Source: Rhodosorus marinus
Taxonomy: Eukaryota; Rhodophyta; Stylonematophyceae; Stylonematales; Stylonemataceae
Length of the DNA stretch: 64,000 bases
Direction of reading: 5' to 3'
NCBI GenBank assembly: GCA_029953675.1
Contig: JAMWBK010000007.1
Span: 186,001 to 250,000 of the forward strand
Below, piece after piece: positions 34,801 to 47,866 of the stretch. The notes under the pieces are model-generated. The model had not been told where the DNA came from, searched no databases, and was given only the letters and a program-made list of their open reading frames with translations. Every line of letters starts with the position of its first letter. Within the stretch, counting starts at the first letter, position 1. Position numbers and translations under genes: made by a program.

Positions 34801-37800
34801 ATAGGGCGAAAAGCTCAACGCCAACAGATGCCCCAGCTCCGCCTCCACCACCCCCACCGAGGGCAGAAGCGCCATCTGATGGAACCGTTGCGCCGCCTCC
34901 ACCACTGCCGCCGCCTCCGCCTCCTCCGAGAGCCAGGACTTCAAGCTCTTCGACTGGAGAGAACGCTGCACCCCCACCGCCGCCTCCGCCTCCTCCGAGA
35001 GCCAGCACTCCAAGCGTTTCGACTGGAGAGAACGCTGCACCCCCACCGCCGCCACCGCCGGTGCAGAGGGCGAGCGGGTCATCCGAGGGAACGGCCCCTC
35101 CGCCACCGCCGCGGGCACCTCCCGGGGTAGGAGGAAGCGGAGAAGGGACATCCCAACCGGCCCCTCTGCCTCCGCCCCCGCCACCTCCCGCGGGAGCAAG
35201 TGCCTCCACGACGGACCCGGTAGCAGTGCCACCCCCACCTCCTCCGCCACCGCCCAGGGGAGCAAGTGTCTCCGCGACGGGACTGGTAGCAGTGCCACCC
35301 CCACCTCCTCCGCCACCGCCCAGGGCCTCCGAGACAGAACCGGCGGCAGTGCCACCCCCACCTCCTCCGCCGCTGCCGAGGAAAACCGATGCGAACGCAG
35401 ACTCTGTTACTGCACCACCTCCTCCAATGAGTTCGTTTGGTACGCCGGCGCTGCCTAAGGCAGATCCAAGTGCACCAGTCTCCGGACCGCCGGAACCCCC
35501 TGGAGTCCCCGCACCACCACCTCTCGCGGCCGGAGGAATAGCTCTACGAAAAGCTGCTCCGATGCAAAAAAAGCGAAAGGACGTGAAGGCTCTCCATTGG
35601 CAGACGATTCCGTCGCATCAAATTCAGAACACTATATTTACGTACGCAAAACGCCAACCCAGAACGCTCTCACAGCGCCGCCGATGCATAGTGTTTTGGT
35701 AAGGACGCTTCTGACACGAAAAGGGATTTTCTCCGCCGACTGCAAACCAGGACTGTTCAGACGGACTCTGCTGAGAAGGAGCTGGCGAAGAGAACCAAAG
35801 AGTTGGAAGAGCTTTTTAGCAATGCCGCGAGCAGACCACAGCCGACGCAAGCGGTTGCATCGAACCCGACTGGTATGCAGCAAACTGCGTCCGCTGGTGT
35901 ACTTGAACCGAAACGCGTAATGATCTTCGAAATTGCGCTGAAGAAGTTTGAGGTAGGTGGTAAAAAGGAATTGATGTCACGGGCTTATTTGATAGCTTTG
36001 AAAGTAGCGGCTACTCACGGCGATGTTGCTTGCGCTCTATCTGCTCTGATTTTCTCAAGGTTGAACCGGAGCAGATTGTCCGAGCCGTGAGCATGTTGGA
36101 TCCGGAAGGAGACTACTTGTCCGAGGATAATGTCAGTGTTCTGCAGACACTCAAAGCAGCCGAAGACGAAACCACCAGGGCAATGGCTTACGGCGGCGCT
36201 GATGCTCAAATCGCGAAGCTCAGTAAGAGCGAGCAGTTTATTATCTATATGTCGCGCGAGCTGCGCTGGACAACTAAGTTGAAGGCCATTCAAGCTATTC
36301 GCAACTATCGACAGTATGCGGATCGCCTTTACGAGATGATGGACAGTGTCATGAAGGCCTCCGCGGAGGTTCGTGAAAGCGACAAGTTCCGAACCGTTTT
36401 AGGAAGTATACGCTGCACGCCACCGCATATAGCCGTCAGCAACGGAAGAAACTGAAACTAGCTCTGCTGTAACGCCCGCCAAAAAACAGTCGTTTTATGG
36501 TTTGGCAACTACTTGAACCAGGGCACTCGGCGAGGAAAAGCTAAAGGCTTTAGATTGAGCGCTCTGCCCAAGCTCGCTGAGGTACGCTCCAAGGAGAAAG
36601 GAACAACTCTACTCCAGTATATGGTGGCAACAACTGCGAAAAAGGAGCCAGAACTCCTCAGCTTCCCGGAGGAGTTCGTTAGGGTGAAGGGCGCGTCGAG
36701 GATAAAGAAGGAAGACATCAGCATGGAGCTCTCCGAGTTTGACGTCTACATGAGGCATCTGACGTCCGAAACGAAGGCAATTGTCAAGGAGCACAACCTG
36801 CCGGAGCAGCTGTTGGATGGTCCGCGACGTACGTTCCACTCTCAAAAATGACCCTCTGCCTTGGAAATCGTCCGATTACCTCTGACTTTGTACCGCCCTG
36901 TACCGACGTTTTCCAAGAACAGCCAACGCTGCTCCCGTAGACATTCAGAAGATATTGGATCGATACTTTGTTGCGGAGAAGTCGCTTTCGGAGCTCAAAG
37001 GAATGTACGACGAGATGGTTGCTGAGGTTAAAGAGCTTGCGCTTTACCTCGGGGAGGAAAGCAGGAACCCGCGCTCGGAGGAGATTTTCGGAACTCTGAG
37101 TGCCTTCATGGAATCCTTTGTCCAATGCCGAACAATCGTTTTGGAGCAGGAGGAGAGGGCTAAGAAAGCAGCGAAGAAGGCCCAAAAAAGCAAAGGCACC
37201 CCTCTCGAGACCGGTGAGAGCCTTGAAAACAAAGGGAAGGAAGCGGCAGGCAATGCTGAGGCTACGGCCAATGTTGTAGCTCGCACTGGTTCTTCCGCCG
37301 ATGGAGCTGCAGAACCTGTGGCCGAGATAGGCTCTGAAAATCAGCGCGATACGGGGGTCCCTGTCAATGGCAAGAGCAACGTAAACACTGTTGTGGATTC
37401 TGCGGACGTGGTCGCGGATAGCGTTGGGAAGCTCACAACAGAAGATTTTGTTGAAGACTCCGACTTGCATTTCGCTGCTGAGAAACTGAGTATCGAGCAA
37501 GCTTCACCTCCCGTCGCCGTGGAGGAAACAGCTGTGCAGATAAAGCTAGAGCAAAACACGGTTGAACAGGGAAACCGTGAGAACCAGACGTCTGTGGGTG
37601 AGGAGCAAGGAGAAGAGAACATGCCACCTGGTTCGTCTGCTAACGTGGATGTCCAGCGATTGGAGACCGAGGAAACTCCTGAATTTTTGAGCCCGGAAAA
37701 TCCTAAACAAGCAATACCAGAGACAAGTCCGGTCCCGGAATCTGGGCTCGATGTTAAGCCAGCGCCTCAGGGTAGCGCAGGAGTCGCAAGCGGCATGCCA

Positions 37801-38016
37801 GCGGAGGGTTCCAACCTTAATAGCCTTCAAGGTGACGGGTCATCACACGTTGACCCTCAGCAAATGCCAGAAACCACAATGCATTCAGTCGAACTTGGTC
37901 AAGTGAGGTCAGAATCACCAGACATCGACTCTGAAGTCGAACTGGCGGAGACTGATGACGATTTCTTTGAGGAGGATGACGCCGAAGTCTGGAATCGACT
38001 GAACAGCGATAATTGA
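31876..38016 (+). CDS. Formin with PTEN-like/C2 N-terminus, FH1 and FH2
   Basis: Actin nucleation and elongation factor of the plant class II layout. Exons (about 13) include 31876-32286, 32395-32711, 32860-33137, 33262-33536, 33632-33839, 33932-34051, 34131-34177, 34248-34362 and 34453 onward. The first 140 residues resemble the PTEN phosphatase fold (HVLVGNYVEGHF, VLIIDVG, VASSLLMYINRAD), but the P-loop position reads VASSSFPNFNRLAP with no Cys or Arg, so it is presumably inactive. A PTEN-type C2 domain follows (IRFYVFAKG, YRGDVIYGDEF, FRASDLEVYPD). A basic patch, KKKKKRKRK, lies before a very long FH1 (34620-35530) of repeated 6-12 proline runs. FH2 begins VKALHWQTIP and carries FGNYLNQGTRRGKAKGF. 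The C-terminal 250 residues are acidic and low in complexity. Some junctions (35640-35720, 36835-36950) were chosen only by frame. Confidence 0.9.
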
Positions 38017-38392
38017 GGTTGCGGAAAATGCACAACAAAATCTGAGCAGTTTCGAATCGTCCCCGTGAAAAGCGTCACCTTCATGCAAGGAGTCTTCGCC
38101 AGCACAATACAGAAGAAAAGTCAACAATTTTGTGCCCTTTCGGGCTTTTTCGCTGGTCCCGATTCCTTTTTATGCCTCCGAACATGCTAGCACCAGCTCT
38201 ACCGCACAGGATTGGTTTCTCTATTTGGAAGAAGACTTTGTTTTGAGAAGTTTGATGCTACTGATCACAGTCTATGTGTACATATATATAAAACTGAAGG
38301 ATTTTCTGTAGTTAGATTTTTTGGAATCGTATTGGAACCAGTGTTCCAGAGGCAGAGTTGATGCCACAGCCAGTCAGGTAAGACTGTCTAGC
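38017..38392. other. 3' flanks of convergent genes
   Basis: Between formin (+) and POP1-like (-). No gene seen. Confidence 0.5.
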
Positions 38393-39928
38393 TTAGAACG
38401 GGCTGATGCATGGATCAAGGAGAGGTTCAGCGAGGGCCGTTCGAAGCCAGCGCGATTGGCGATTTCGGAAGAGCAGAAAGACCTGACGCGTGCCTCTTCG
38501 CTTCCTCGTCCCGGCGGTGCCGCGAAAGAGATCACGAGCGCGGATTGCGTAGAGCCAAGCCGATGAAGCAAACCCGCGCCCGCGCAGCAGGGAATGCGCT
38601 CCAGTGGTAATTGTTCCAACGTGCTTGTCCTCATCCGTAGCGAACCGGCCATTGTACGACGCCCCATACCGCGTCCATTCATCCACGTCATCAGCATTCG
38701 GAGCGAAGATCAGTCCACCATCCCTGGGAATCCCTTTCGCGCCCGCCTTGAGCCGAACCAGAACAATATCCGAGTCCCCAAGTCTCGACGCTGGAGAACG
38801 ATCCACCTTTACCCACCTGTTTTCCAAACCAGGCCGATGTCTCTGCTCATCACCAATATCCAGACGGAACATTTCGTTTATCATATCTCGATCCAGAAGA
38901 AGTCGCTTCCCCTCCCGTCTCCGCTTCTTAACTCTTGACGTGCCAGTCTTCCCTCTGCCCCGAAAGATCCGACTAACATCCCGAGGACAATCATGTGGAT
39001 ACTGCACGCATCCACCTTCGAAGCCAATAGACCTAAGCTCTTCTGCACCGACAGCTACCGCTCCAGAGTAGACCAGCTTGATCCATAAATGCATTGCCCA
39101 TCCGGAAGGAAGCAGCAGATCTAGCCCAGCGCCGAAGCCTCCAGAGAGCAATGGGGTGGTCGGCAGGATCACGACGTAACACGAGCGTTGCGTGATATCG
39201 TCAAGGGCTTCAATGGACGAGGTGCTCGTGAGGTAGCTGTGGTCGCTGTCACGGAAGATCTTCGCCGCAGAGGGCTGGAAGCTTTGACTGAGTTGGATGC
39301 CAAGGGATCGGTTGAGGCAGCGCCTGGCCTCAGGGCCGATCAGTCTAAGGCGAACCAGACGGTGCGTGATGTCCTTTCCAGCTCGTCGTAGGGCACCCAG
39401 CTGAGGGCTTTCTGGATGGGCAAAGACCCAGGGTTGACGGTCTTCTGGACCGGGTTGCTTCATCATCACGCTGCCGAAGCCCGGCTCGGCGCGGATTTTC
39501 GAGTCTGAACTGGGACGAAGCTCAAAGCAGCGAACGAACGAGATGTCCGCGACTACAACACCATGCTCCGCAGCACGAACCGCCGAGCGAGTTCCCCGAT
39601 CGACCGCCCGAAGTGGGATCACCGTCCCACACACTCGCCCCAAATGAAACCTCTTCGCGAACCACACGTGGGTCTCCAAACTCAGGCCTTTCCTCGCTCT
39701 AGCCATCCAAAACGAGCACTTTCCTCGTTTCGCCCTTCTCGAACCTCCATTCCCGTTCACACCCCCGCGCACCCTCCTCCTTCCACCCACCAAATGACTC
39801 TTACTCCGACGACGATGACGCCACTCAATCGACCTCACCCTCACTCCATCGCCAACTAAAACCTCAACTTCTCCAAGTCTGGACCTTCCAATCTCCCAGC
39901 TCCGTATCGTCCCACTACTCAACTTCAT
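38393..39928 (-). CDS. POP1, RNase P/MRP protein subunit
   Basis: Largest protein of the RNase P and RNase MRP ribonucleoproteins (tRNA 5' and rRNA processing, nucleolus). A single open frame gives 511 residues, much shorter than yeast (about 875) or human (about 1024) POP1. N-terminal basic motif WRHRRRSKSHLVGGRRR corresponds to the family RRR..SHN..R block. Then THVWFAKRFHLGRVCGTVIP matches the POP1 W-x-AKRFHM signature, followed by ADISFVRCFEL. The POPLD domain is seen as LLLPSGWAMHLWIKLVYSGAVAVGAEE and YPHDCPRD. C-terminal GTITTGAHSLLRGRG and LLFRNRQSRWLR complete it. The start is the first ATG of the frame. Upstream frames give no further exon. GC-rich and lacking introns, unlike its neighbours. 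Confidence 0.9.
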   Translation of the reverse strand: MKLSSGTIRSWEIGRSRLGEVEVLVGDGVRVRSIEWRHRRRSKSHLVGGRRRVRGGVNGNGGSRRAKRGKCSFWMARARKGLSLETHVWFAKRFHLGRVCGTVIPLRAVDRGTRSAVRAAEHGVVVADISFVRCFELRPSSDSKIRAEPGFGSVMMKQPGPEDRQPWVFAHPESPQLGALRRAGKDITHRLVRLRLIGPEARRCLNRSLGIQLSQSFQPSAAKIFRDSDHSYLTSTSSIEALDDITQRSCYVVILPTTPLLSGGFGAGLDLLLPSGWAMHLWIKLVYSGAVAVGAEELRSIGFEGGCVQYPHDCPRDVSRIFRGRGKTGTSRVKKRRREGKRLLLDRDMINEMFRLDIGDEQRHRPGLENRWVKVDRSPASRLGDSDIVLVRLKAGAKGIPRDGGLIFAPNADDVDEWTRYGASYNGRFATDEDKHVGTITTGAHSLLRGRGFASSAWLYAIRARDLFRGTAGTRKRRGTRQVFLLFRNRQSRWLRTALAEPLLDPCISPF

Positions 39929-41668
39929 CCTTCAAACAGATGTGCACAAGCGAACAACCCTACCAGAAATTCATCGGCGCAGCCGATACCATGAAACGAA
40001 GCACCTTCATCACATGCATCCGCGATGCCGATGCCATTCAACATGTCAACCTCAACAAGCAAATCCACAGCTCCTGAGCTTTACTTACAAAAAGTCAGTG
40101 AGCGACTGGGTGCGATAGGGGGTCTAGTTCATCGTATCGTTTACAAGATGACTATTGGAAAAACGTCCGAGTGAGACGATTGGGATCTTGAAAGAGGAGG
40201 CCTAGCAGAGATGCTGCTGCTGCTCGGGCAACCAGCCACGCCTTTGCTTCGGGTGGAGATCGAAAACCGGTGAAGACAGAATGGGGTCTTTCGTAAAAGC
40301 ACCAAAATTAGAAATGTGACTGCTGGAAGTTTCAGAGTGAGTGGTTAACTCTAGGCTAAGTAGCTGGATAGAATAGTGAAGCAAGTAAAAAGAGTGAACA
40401 GGATAGGAACTTTGTGATTCGCCAACTAACAAAGCGAAAAACGACAGTTACAAGGAACCGACGCACGGGTCAAGTCCCAATATTCCTCATCTGGCCAGTT
40501 CTTGAGGATGAAACTCGAGAACGTGGCTTCTAGAATCTATTAGGAAGGTGTCATTAGCTTCGAAGAATGCTTCCGACGACGGCTCAAAAGTAGGTCCTTC
40601 GGGAACACGTCCTTATCAACCGGCCACTGAAGCCATCCCCGCATTAGACGACAGACTGTCCCTAAAACGCGGACAGTCTGTCCTTTTTGGTATGTTTTTT
40701 TCTTTAAATAGGTAAATGGAAAACGTTGAACTTTCGATGACATATTTTAGGGCTGTCGTAAAACGTCCAATTAAATATTGAATATATGAATAAAATACCA
40801 AAATACTCGAGTAGAACTCTTCAAAAAATCTCTCTAATTTAAAGTTTGTCTATCAGACACCTTTTTTTCAATTTTCGTCCGAGACAAGTATTAGTACAGA
40901 AAATAGTACTCTTTAATATTTGATAAACGAAAACATTTTCTTGGTGGTCGTGGTATACCGTCAAAATAGTTTTAAAATAATACTTGTCAGTTCATCGGAC
41001 ATATATTCGACGTTCAATATATGTATATATTGTTCTTTTATTCAATAATTATTATGTACTATTACATGTACTAATGTTTTTATCGGACGAAATGTGACAA
41101 TCTGACTTATTTACTTGTTGGACTTTTGTTGGTGGCGTTGGTAGCGCCATATGAGACAACTTCGAGGAGGAGGTGGGGAGGAAGACATATGGTGTGTGGA
41201 CTATATCTTCGAAAGTTTTCAATAGTTGGATTTGGAGATTCAAAAGCATTCCAGTTCACTAGAATCTTTCCACATATCCAGACGTGTTTGGGTTATGGTT
41301 TAATTGTTTTGGCAGTGAGTACAGAGTGAAGGGGGTTGGCGGAGGTAGTTTCGTTTCGGTAAAGAGGTGAGGAGCCTGGTGGATGGTTTGTACTTAGAAA
41401 GAGCGCCGCTGTTTCCTCCTTTTTTTTGCTTTTTGGATTCGTCCCTGATGATCATAAGCTTTCCAGTCACTTGCTTTTTTACAGATCTAAGCAGTTTTGC
41501 ATCCGGTTATACTCCTGGTTGGGAGGCAAGGAGGCAGAGGAACACTTGGGATCGTTTGCTTTGGTGACGAGATGGATTAACGCCAGAGGAAGAGGATTTA
41601 GCAGGTTGTAGAAGAAATTTTTGGTTAGAGATCTGTTTATAGTTTGCCAGGAATTTTGGAGCCGAAGA
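39929..41668. other. Divergent promoter region
   Basis: Between POP1-like (-) and gamma-glutamyltransferase (+). AT-rich from 40680 to 41110 and contains TTTATCGGACG at 41079-41089, the motif found upstream of the cyclin gene. No gene seen. Confidence 0.45.
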
Positions 41669-44524
41669 ATGGCGTACCGTCGAGGAGGAGGTAGCGGTGA
41701 GGATGATGAAGTTGAGCAGATGCTAAGTGGATCCGTACGCGGGGAGAACGTTGTAACTGGCGATGTTGGTGAGGCTGTTGAGATTAGTATGGTGGGAGAG
41801 GGTAGTTTAGGGGGCTCGAAGCGCGGGAAGGGAGGCGTTAGGGAGTTCATGAGGAGGAGCTGGACGGTTTTTGCTGAGAAAGTAGGAGCAGAACCCAACG
41901 CTGACGTCGCAATTAGGAGCTGTAATCAGCTGATGTTTTTATCGGTCATCGCGTTCTGTGTTATCGTACTCCCGATCCTTCTAGCTGACGATCGCGATGT
42001 TGTGAGCAGTGGAATGAGCCCCGGAGATGGTATGAAAACAAGCACGTCGTCGAATCGCATGTAGAACTCGTGGGATTTTTCTCTGATTTCTTTCTGCTCG
42101 TATTCGGGAGCCCTCCGTTGCACAAAGGTCAACTTGTGCAAGCGCAAGAGGGCAACAAAAACGAGCAGAGCGGGAGCTACGCGGCGATCGCCTGCGACGA
42201 TGTCATCTGTGCGAACATGGCGAAAACAGTTCTGCAGGAGATGAAGGGCAATGCTGTTGATGCCGCCGTCGCGGCGAGTCTCTGTCAGGGTGTCGTTGCC
42301 CCGCACGCTTCCGGACTTGGTGGAGGCTCAGTGATCACTTACTTCATGGCGAGCACGGAAGACGCGGGCTCCATTGATGCACGAGAAACGGCACCGAATC
42401 TGGCAGGCACGGAATCCACCGGCTCAGATGCAGTGTTAAAACCCACCTCGATCGGAATTCCCGGCCAGCTCCGTGGCCTCTACTCGCTCCACCTCCAAAA
42501 GGGTGTTATTGATTGGTACAAGCTGGTCCAGTTATCAGTTTCTCTTGCGAACTCGTCTACGGTATCAAGTGGGCTATCAAGATTCCTGAAGGAAGCTGAA
42601 TCCAGCATCCTCTCTAGCTCAACGCTCCGCAAGGTGTTTGCAAAGCCTAAGATGGAGGAAGAAAACGATTTAAATGAGGATGATGGGTATCTATTTAGTG
42701 GCGGGGATCAAGTAAGCTGGAGCCTCCAAAGTCAACGGATCCAAGAAATGAAACGAAAAGGCTCCCCAGACCAAACGCAGGCGCTCCTCATTGTTTGTTT
42801 TTACTGAAAAGGCGTTTCAGGTACTGGAGGAAGGCGACACGATTTCCAACCCAACACTCGCGACGACTCTTGAACGGATCATGGACGAACCACTGGCCTT
42901 GTATGGATCCCTGGCTGAAAACCTTTCCCACGACATTCACGCGGTTGGCGGTTTCGTCACGAAGGCAGATCTCTTGAAGTATAGACCCGTCCATACGCAG
43001 CCGATCAAGGCGTTCTACCAGGGCCTCCAGGTGCTCACATCGCAGCTCCCAGCTGGTGGGCCGCTCCTCGCCTTTGCTTTGAATTTGCTCGAGGGATTTC
43101 ACCTGGGGAAGAGAGGTAGAAACGGCGATACCTTCCACCTGTGAGCGATCGCGTCAACGAGACCCACGAAAACCATGACCGAGTGGAAGAGCTAACCCCT
43201 TTGTCTCGACTTTTTCATCAACTAGGATCGCTGAAGGACTTAAGCACACGTTCGGTTGGAGGTCGGTTCTGGGAGATCCTGCGTTTGATGAATCCCTCAA
43301 CGAGCTGGTTAGCAATACAATGCTGGGCAAGGAGTATGCGATGCAGTTGAGGTCAACGATCCATTTAGACTCCGTGAAGAACTCTTCTGAATATACTTAT
43401 GGACGAGCTGAACCGAATACGATGAGAGTAAGCCCGATGGAGCTATAGCCGTCCCTCGTTTCCTCAAAGCTACTGCTGATATCTCTATTCTGGACTTGGG
43501 TTATCTCCCAACTAGGATCGAGGAACATCTCACGTGTCCGTGATCGACGAGGAGGGCAACGCCGCTTCGATCAGTTCCTCTTTAAACTACGCATTGGGTT
43601 CCAGGTTCATGTCAGAGTCGACGGGGCTCGTCATGAATAACGCCCTTGTAGGGTTTTCTCCTACCCAATTGGATGCTGGCCACGCTGTCCAGGACTCCTC
43701 AAGGAACCGGATAATGCCCGGCAAGCGCGCCTTGTCCTCCCTGTGCCCGACGATAGTTTTGCGGAATTCAAGACCGTACATCGTCACTGGTGGAGAGGGT
43801 GGACCCAACGGCATCTCTGCGGTGCTCCAGGTGTTAATCGGCATACTGGAGTTTGGTCTCAGCGCTGGGCAGGCAGTATCGGAGCCGAGAATCCATCATC
43901 AGCTTTTTCCGGACAACTTGAGAATGGAAGCTATTGACCCGGACACATGCGGCATCGTCAAATCCTACACGAGAACAGATAAATTGGTGAGGTTCTCCTA
44001 AACGGAAATCAATTCACTTGCATCAATCATCTCGGAAAGCCGCGACAGAGTTTTGCGTGGGGATAACCACGCAGATGCTGTGATCGTCCCGTGGACGCAT
44101 TTGCTTGGCCCTCGTAGTGATATTGATGAGCTGGCTACGCGTTTGTCTGGACATCAGGGTCTCGGTTTTAAAGTACAAGCAAAGTCTTGACAGCAGTCAC
44201 CTCTCTTGTCGTGTTCTCTTCTAGGGGACGCCGTCTTTCTGGTCAGACGTGTGCTTGGCGCTGAAGGCTAAGGGCCACAACACCACGGTAGGCAATCATC
44301 CGCCTGAGGAAAGTGTTCTTTATTTGCGCTTTTGGCTCGATATCTGAATGCTACTGTATTGGTCACCGTTCTCATAGTTCACATCGTCTATCGGTTCCGT
44401 AAATACGGTGGTCCGTGTTGGCTCCAAGGCTCTGTCATCCGAACAGAACAACACAGAGACCTCACAGGCGCTGTTGTTCGCTACCGCAGATGCGAGGAAG
44501 ATCGGTGGAGCAGCAGCGTACTAG
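41669..44524 (+). CDS. Gamma-glutamyltransferase (membrane-anchored)
   Basis: Cleaves or transfers the gamma-glutamyl group of glutathione. The first exon (41669-42029) gives an acidic cytoplasmic tail and a signal anchor, LMFLSVIAFCVIVLPILLA, as in type II GGT precursors. The second exon starts near 42128. Hallmarks: GNAVDAAVAASLCQGVV, ASGLGGGSV, DARETAP, and the autocleavage/catalytic block DRGTSHVSVIDEEGN (the Thr of GTSH is expected to become the small-subunit N-terminus). Then MNNALVGFS, PGKRALSSLCPTIV, GGEGGPNG and EPRIHHQLFPD. Three short 3' exons end in ATADARKIGGAAAY then TAG at 44522-44524, typical of the family C-terminus. At least seven introns. No inactivating change noticed. Localisation to vacuole or plasma membrane is inferred from the anchor. 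Confidence 0.92.
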
Positions 44525-47500
44525 CGGAAACGGAGAAAAGCATGTACCCGGCACGTGCTTCACCCGGGTTTGCTGTGCGGGACTGCGATCTTCCAGATCA
44601 TCATTCCTGGGTACTGTTGTAAAGATGGCCTGACAATGATACCTCATACGTACATGTACTGGACGTATGCTCATCATTGTGAACAGCGAGCCATCGCAAT
44701 GTAATTTTCAGAATATCATACACCCTGCCAGGTGGAAATGGCAAATGAGTTCTAAACAAAGAATTATTTGATAATACGAATTCTTTTTTATTCAAATAAT
44801 ATTATTTTAAGAGCTATTTGTTTCTTTTTACTAATTTATCAGTAAATATCATGCTTTGTAAGAATAAATAATCACCCTCTTTGTTTTCTTTCAAAATATG
44901 TATATGTGCTGTCCGCTGGCTCTTTTCCCCATAGTGAGGTTCCCCACTCCTACTTCCGGCTACCCTTCTACTACGAAGTGCAACTCCGACTTAAGTACCG
45001 AATCTAGTTCTCGACTCCTAAGCCTGAATCTAAGCATCTAAACCCTTCAGTATCTCATTATCTAGAAGGTACACAAGATTAGCATCTGCCGGATGCCGTC
45101 CAAACTAATCTTCAGATTGCAAGTCCATGAAGAAAACTTGCTACCTCTGATAATACTAGATCAGGTCTGAAAAACTCTAGCTGAGCCTTCTGTGTTCAAT
45201 TCCAATTCGTTTGCTTCCCTCTCGGGACCATTCGACCTCCGGGTTTGGCACCTGCTTCTCAATTCAGTTGCCTTCGATTCCATTGAGGATGACTCCTCAA
45301 CATCTATTTGAAATCCCTTCTTCATAGGGATGTGCGAGGGTCGAACGGGGGAACTTCCTTAGCGTCGGTAGGAGCTTCAGCGCAGACGTTCTGCTCATAT
45401 CGGAGCCTCGCCGTCGCGTGCCAAAATCATGCGCCGCCGTAACCAAAACCCCTAAGCTGAAGCGCTTACTGATGCTAGGGTACTTCGATCGGCCCAGTGC
45501 AATCCGTTGTACTCCTCGTCGTTGAAGTTTTTGGGTGTATGGACAGTGCTGGCGTCCTCTGCATGCATGAGCACGGGAGGGGGCAACTTAATGTTCGGTA
45601 GCGGTTCCAATCTCTTCTTAGATTTGTCCCTTTGGCAGAATTCAGCGGCCGCCCTACTTCTTGAGGCTCAGTCCTTGCGCCGAGTGTTTTTCTCCCTTCT
45701 CGAGGGGTGCTAGCCCTTAAATAAAGTCCTCGGATTCAACGCGCCATTGAGTATGGTGTGCACTAGCAAACCATCTCATGTTCAGTTCAAGCTGGATATC
45801 AGCAAGCAACCAGAGGAAGAAAACATAAGATGATGAAGAAACCCAACTTGCAATAGCGCATGATCCGAACAGCTGCACCTCGCTCTCGATTAAACCCAAC
45901 TGTCTGCAGTCGCAGAGAACAACTAACGCGAGGATAAGGGGGCAGAGTCAGATCAACACGCGTACGACGGAGACTGTCCGCGCTCTCCATGCCAAGATCA
46001 GCTTCGTGTACGGACGGGGACTTCAGAATCATCGGCTCGGTTGCCGATGCTGGACAGCGGAGTTCGCCCGGGAGAGTGAGGAGGATGCCCTTGGGGGTGG
46101 TTGTAGTGGCGGTGAGGAGGCCAATAGCGGAGGGACACTCGAGGGCGCAAAACCCGCTATGAGACCAATATGGGTTTCTACAATTGGAACCTAAAGCGGT
46201 TTCAAACGCGGTCAATATTCCTAAAAGACTGATTTAGTCAGTGAGGAGTAGCGGCTAAAGCTGGAGTATAAGAGGACGTATGTTAAAGCGTCACCATGAA
46301 ATTCTGAGTTAAATCGCTGGATACCATCGACTACCTGGATACCATCGACTAGTTCTTTTGATGGAGATTGAAAAGCCCCTTTTCGAGTCCGAGATTCAAT
46401 GGCAGGTGACACTTATATGATTTTTTGGAGTTCATTAAGTAAAATAAAAGCAAGTAAAAGCCCCGATTTATGCAAAATTTGAAGATTGTCGGAATTGGTA
46501 CAGTACAGGTAACTATTTTCGTGCACTCTGTATGTAATTATTAAATAAATAACTATTATTTGTACACTGGCCAATATTGACATATGGAACATGGGTCGGT
46601 CGGACCAGGTGGGGAACTGTGAGTTTGAAGCGAGGGCGAAAGGACACTACTATTCCGCTGGCGCGAACCCTCCGGTAAAATACGCCAGGAATATTCTTCT
46701 CGAACGGGAACTCGCAAGTGATGCTCTGGATATCTGCACCCACGAGCGAGCTCGTTTAAGCCGTTCGTTCTCCAAGCTCGCCAGGGTAATCCTACCTGCC
46801 GTTGATTGATATGAGACGTCCCTGGAGATGGAATCGATGAAATTTGCAGACTGCTTAATACAATTTACAGCTTCACTTCGGCAAACCAGCGAGGGGTAAA
46901 CCGCAAGCCTTTAGAATTCGGATTAGAAGTTTGAACCGTGCTCCTTGAGTCAAAGGAGATTGAGAGAGAAGAGGCACATAAAACTGGCGAAACAGTACAC
47001 CATACCAATATGAAGCGATACGAATCATCAACGCTGAGTCCAATGCCGCGTCCAAGCACTCTCCGGTCAACTCAATCAGGTCCTCTACCCTCAACCGCGG
47101 CACCCTCAAAATATTAACATAAGACCATACATTCATCCCATTCACACCAATTTCCCATTATATGTACACATCATCAATGCACATTTATTACAAAAATCTT
47201 ATACAAAAACACCTCACCCCCCTAAGCAGAACTCCCCCATTCACACTAATCCTATAATAACTTAATTTTAGAACCATATATTTCTAATAAACCCAACCAA
47301 AAAAAGCAAAATCCGGACATTCTCTCTAGATTATCCTTAACTTAAGAAATAGTACTTTTATTTTAGTAGATTAATGTTGAGTCCAGATGGGGCCCAGATC
47401 TTTTTTGCTTGGTTTTTTGGGGGGTGTTCGTGGTTTTCCTGAAATTTTTTGTTGGCCAAATGTCAAGGAGCTTATATTGGGAGAATGTTCCTTTCGCTAT

Positions 47501-47866
47501 AGTTGTGAGGGTTGGAGATTGAAGAGGAAGGTGTCAATGGAAGCGAGAGGGTATTTGGGGCGGGTGCTTGGTGAAGGGCTTTGAGGGGGTAGAGGGGGTG
47601 GGAGGAAGGCAGGGTGGGGGGGACGTAAGTAGTTTGGGTTTGTGGGACTGTTGTGTAGTTTTTTGAGGATTAGGGTTGGGAGTCTATGGAGTCTTTTTTT
47701 CCCTCCCTTTTTCACGTGTTCGGAAGGCGTCAAGTTTTCGTTTTCGTTGGTTGAGGGTTGTGGGAGTAGATTTTCTTGTTTTTGAAAGGGTATTTAAGAA
47801 CCTCCTTTTACTCGTTCTATTTCTGGTCGGGAGGTGGGTGTGCGTGTTGTTTGGGTTTGAGGAGGA
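44525..47866. other. 3.3-kb intergenic gap
   Basis: Before the cullin gene. Short frames at 45799-46215 (-), 46591-46809 (+) and 46865-47133 (-) are noted but unsupported apart from the last, which is listed at low confidence. The last 400 bp is GT-rich and likely the cullin leader. A 17-bp direct repeat, CTGGATACCATCGACTA, occurs twice at 46317-46350. Confidence 0.4.
46865..47133 (-). CDS. Hypothetical short protein, doubtful
   Basis: An ATG-started frame of about 89 residues, with a start (MNVWSYVNIL) and an amphipathic segment VEDLIELTGECLDAALDSAL that looks protein-like. No family match is recognised. Possible GT donors lie inside it, so it may be one exon of a longer gene or a chance frame. 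Confidence 0.25.

Noticed and set aside
34589-35361. Gly-rich and Val/Pro-rich minus-strand ORFs of more than 200 residues
   Set aside because: Antisense to the formin FH1 proline codons; open only because of the repeat composition.
45799-46215. 138-residue minus-strand ORF
   Set aside because: No ATG-supported domain, odd composition, no splice context; probably chance or old repeat.
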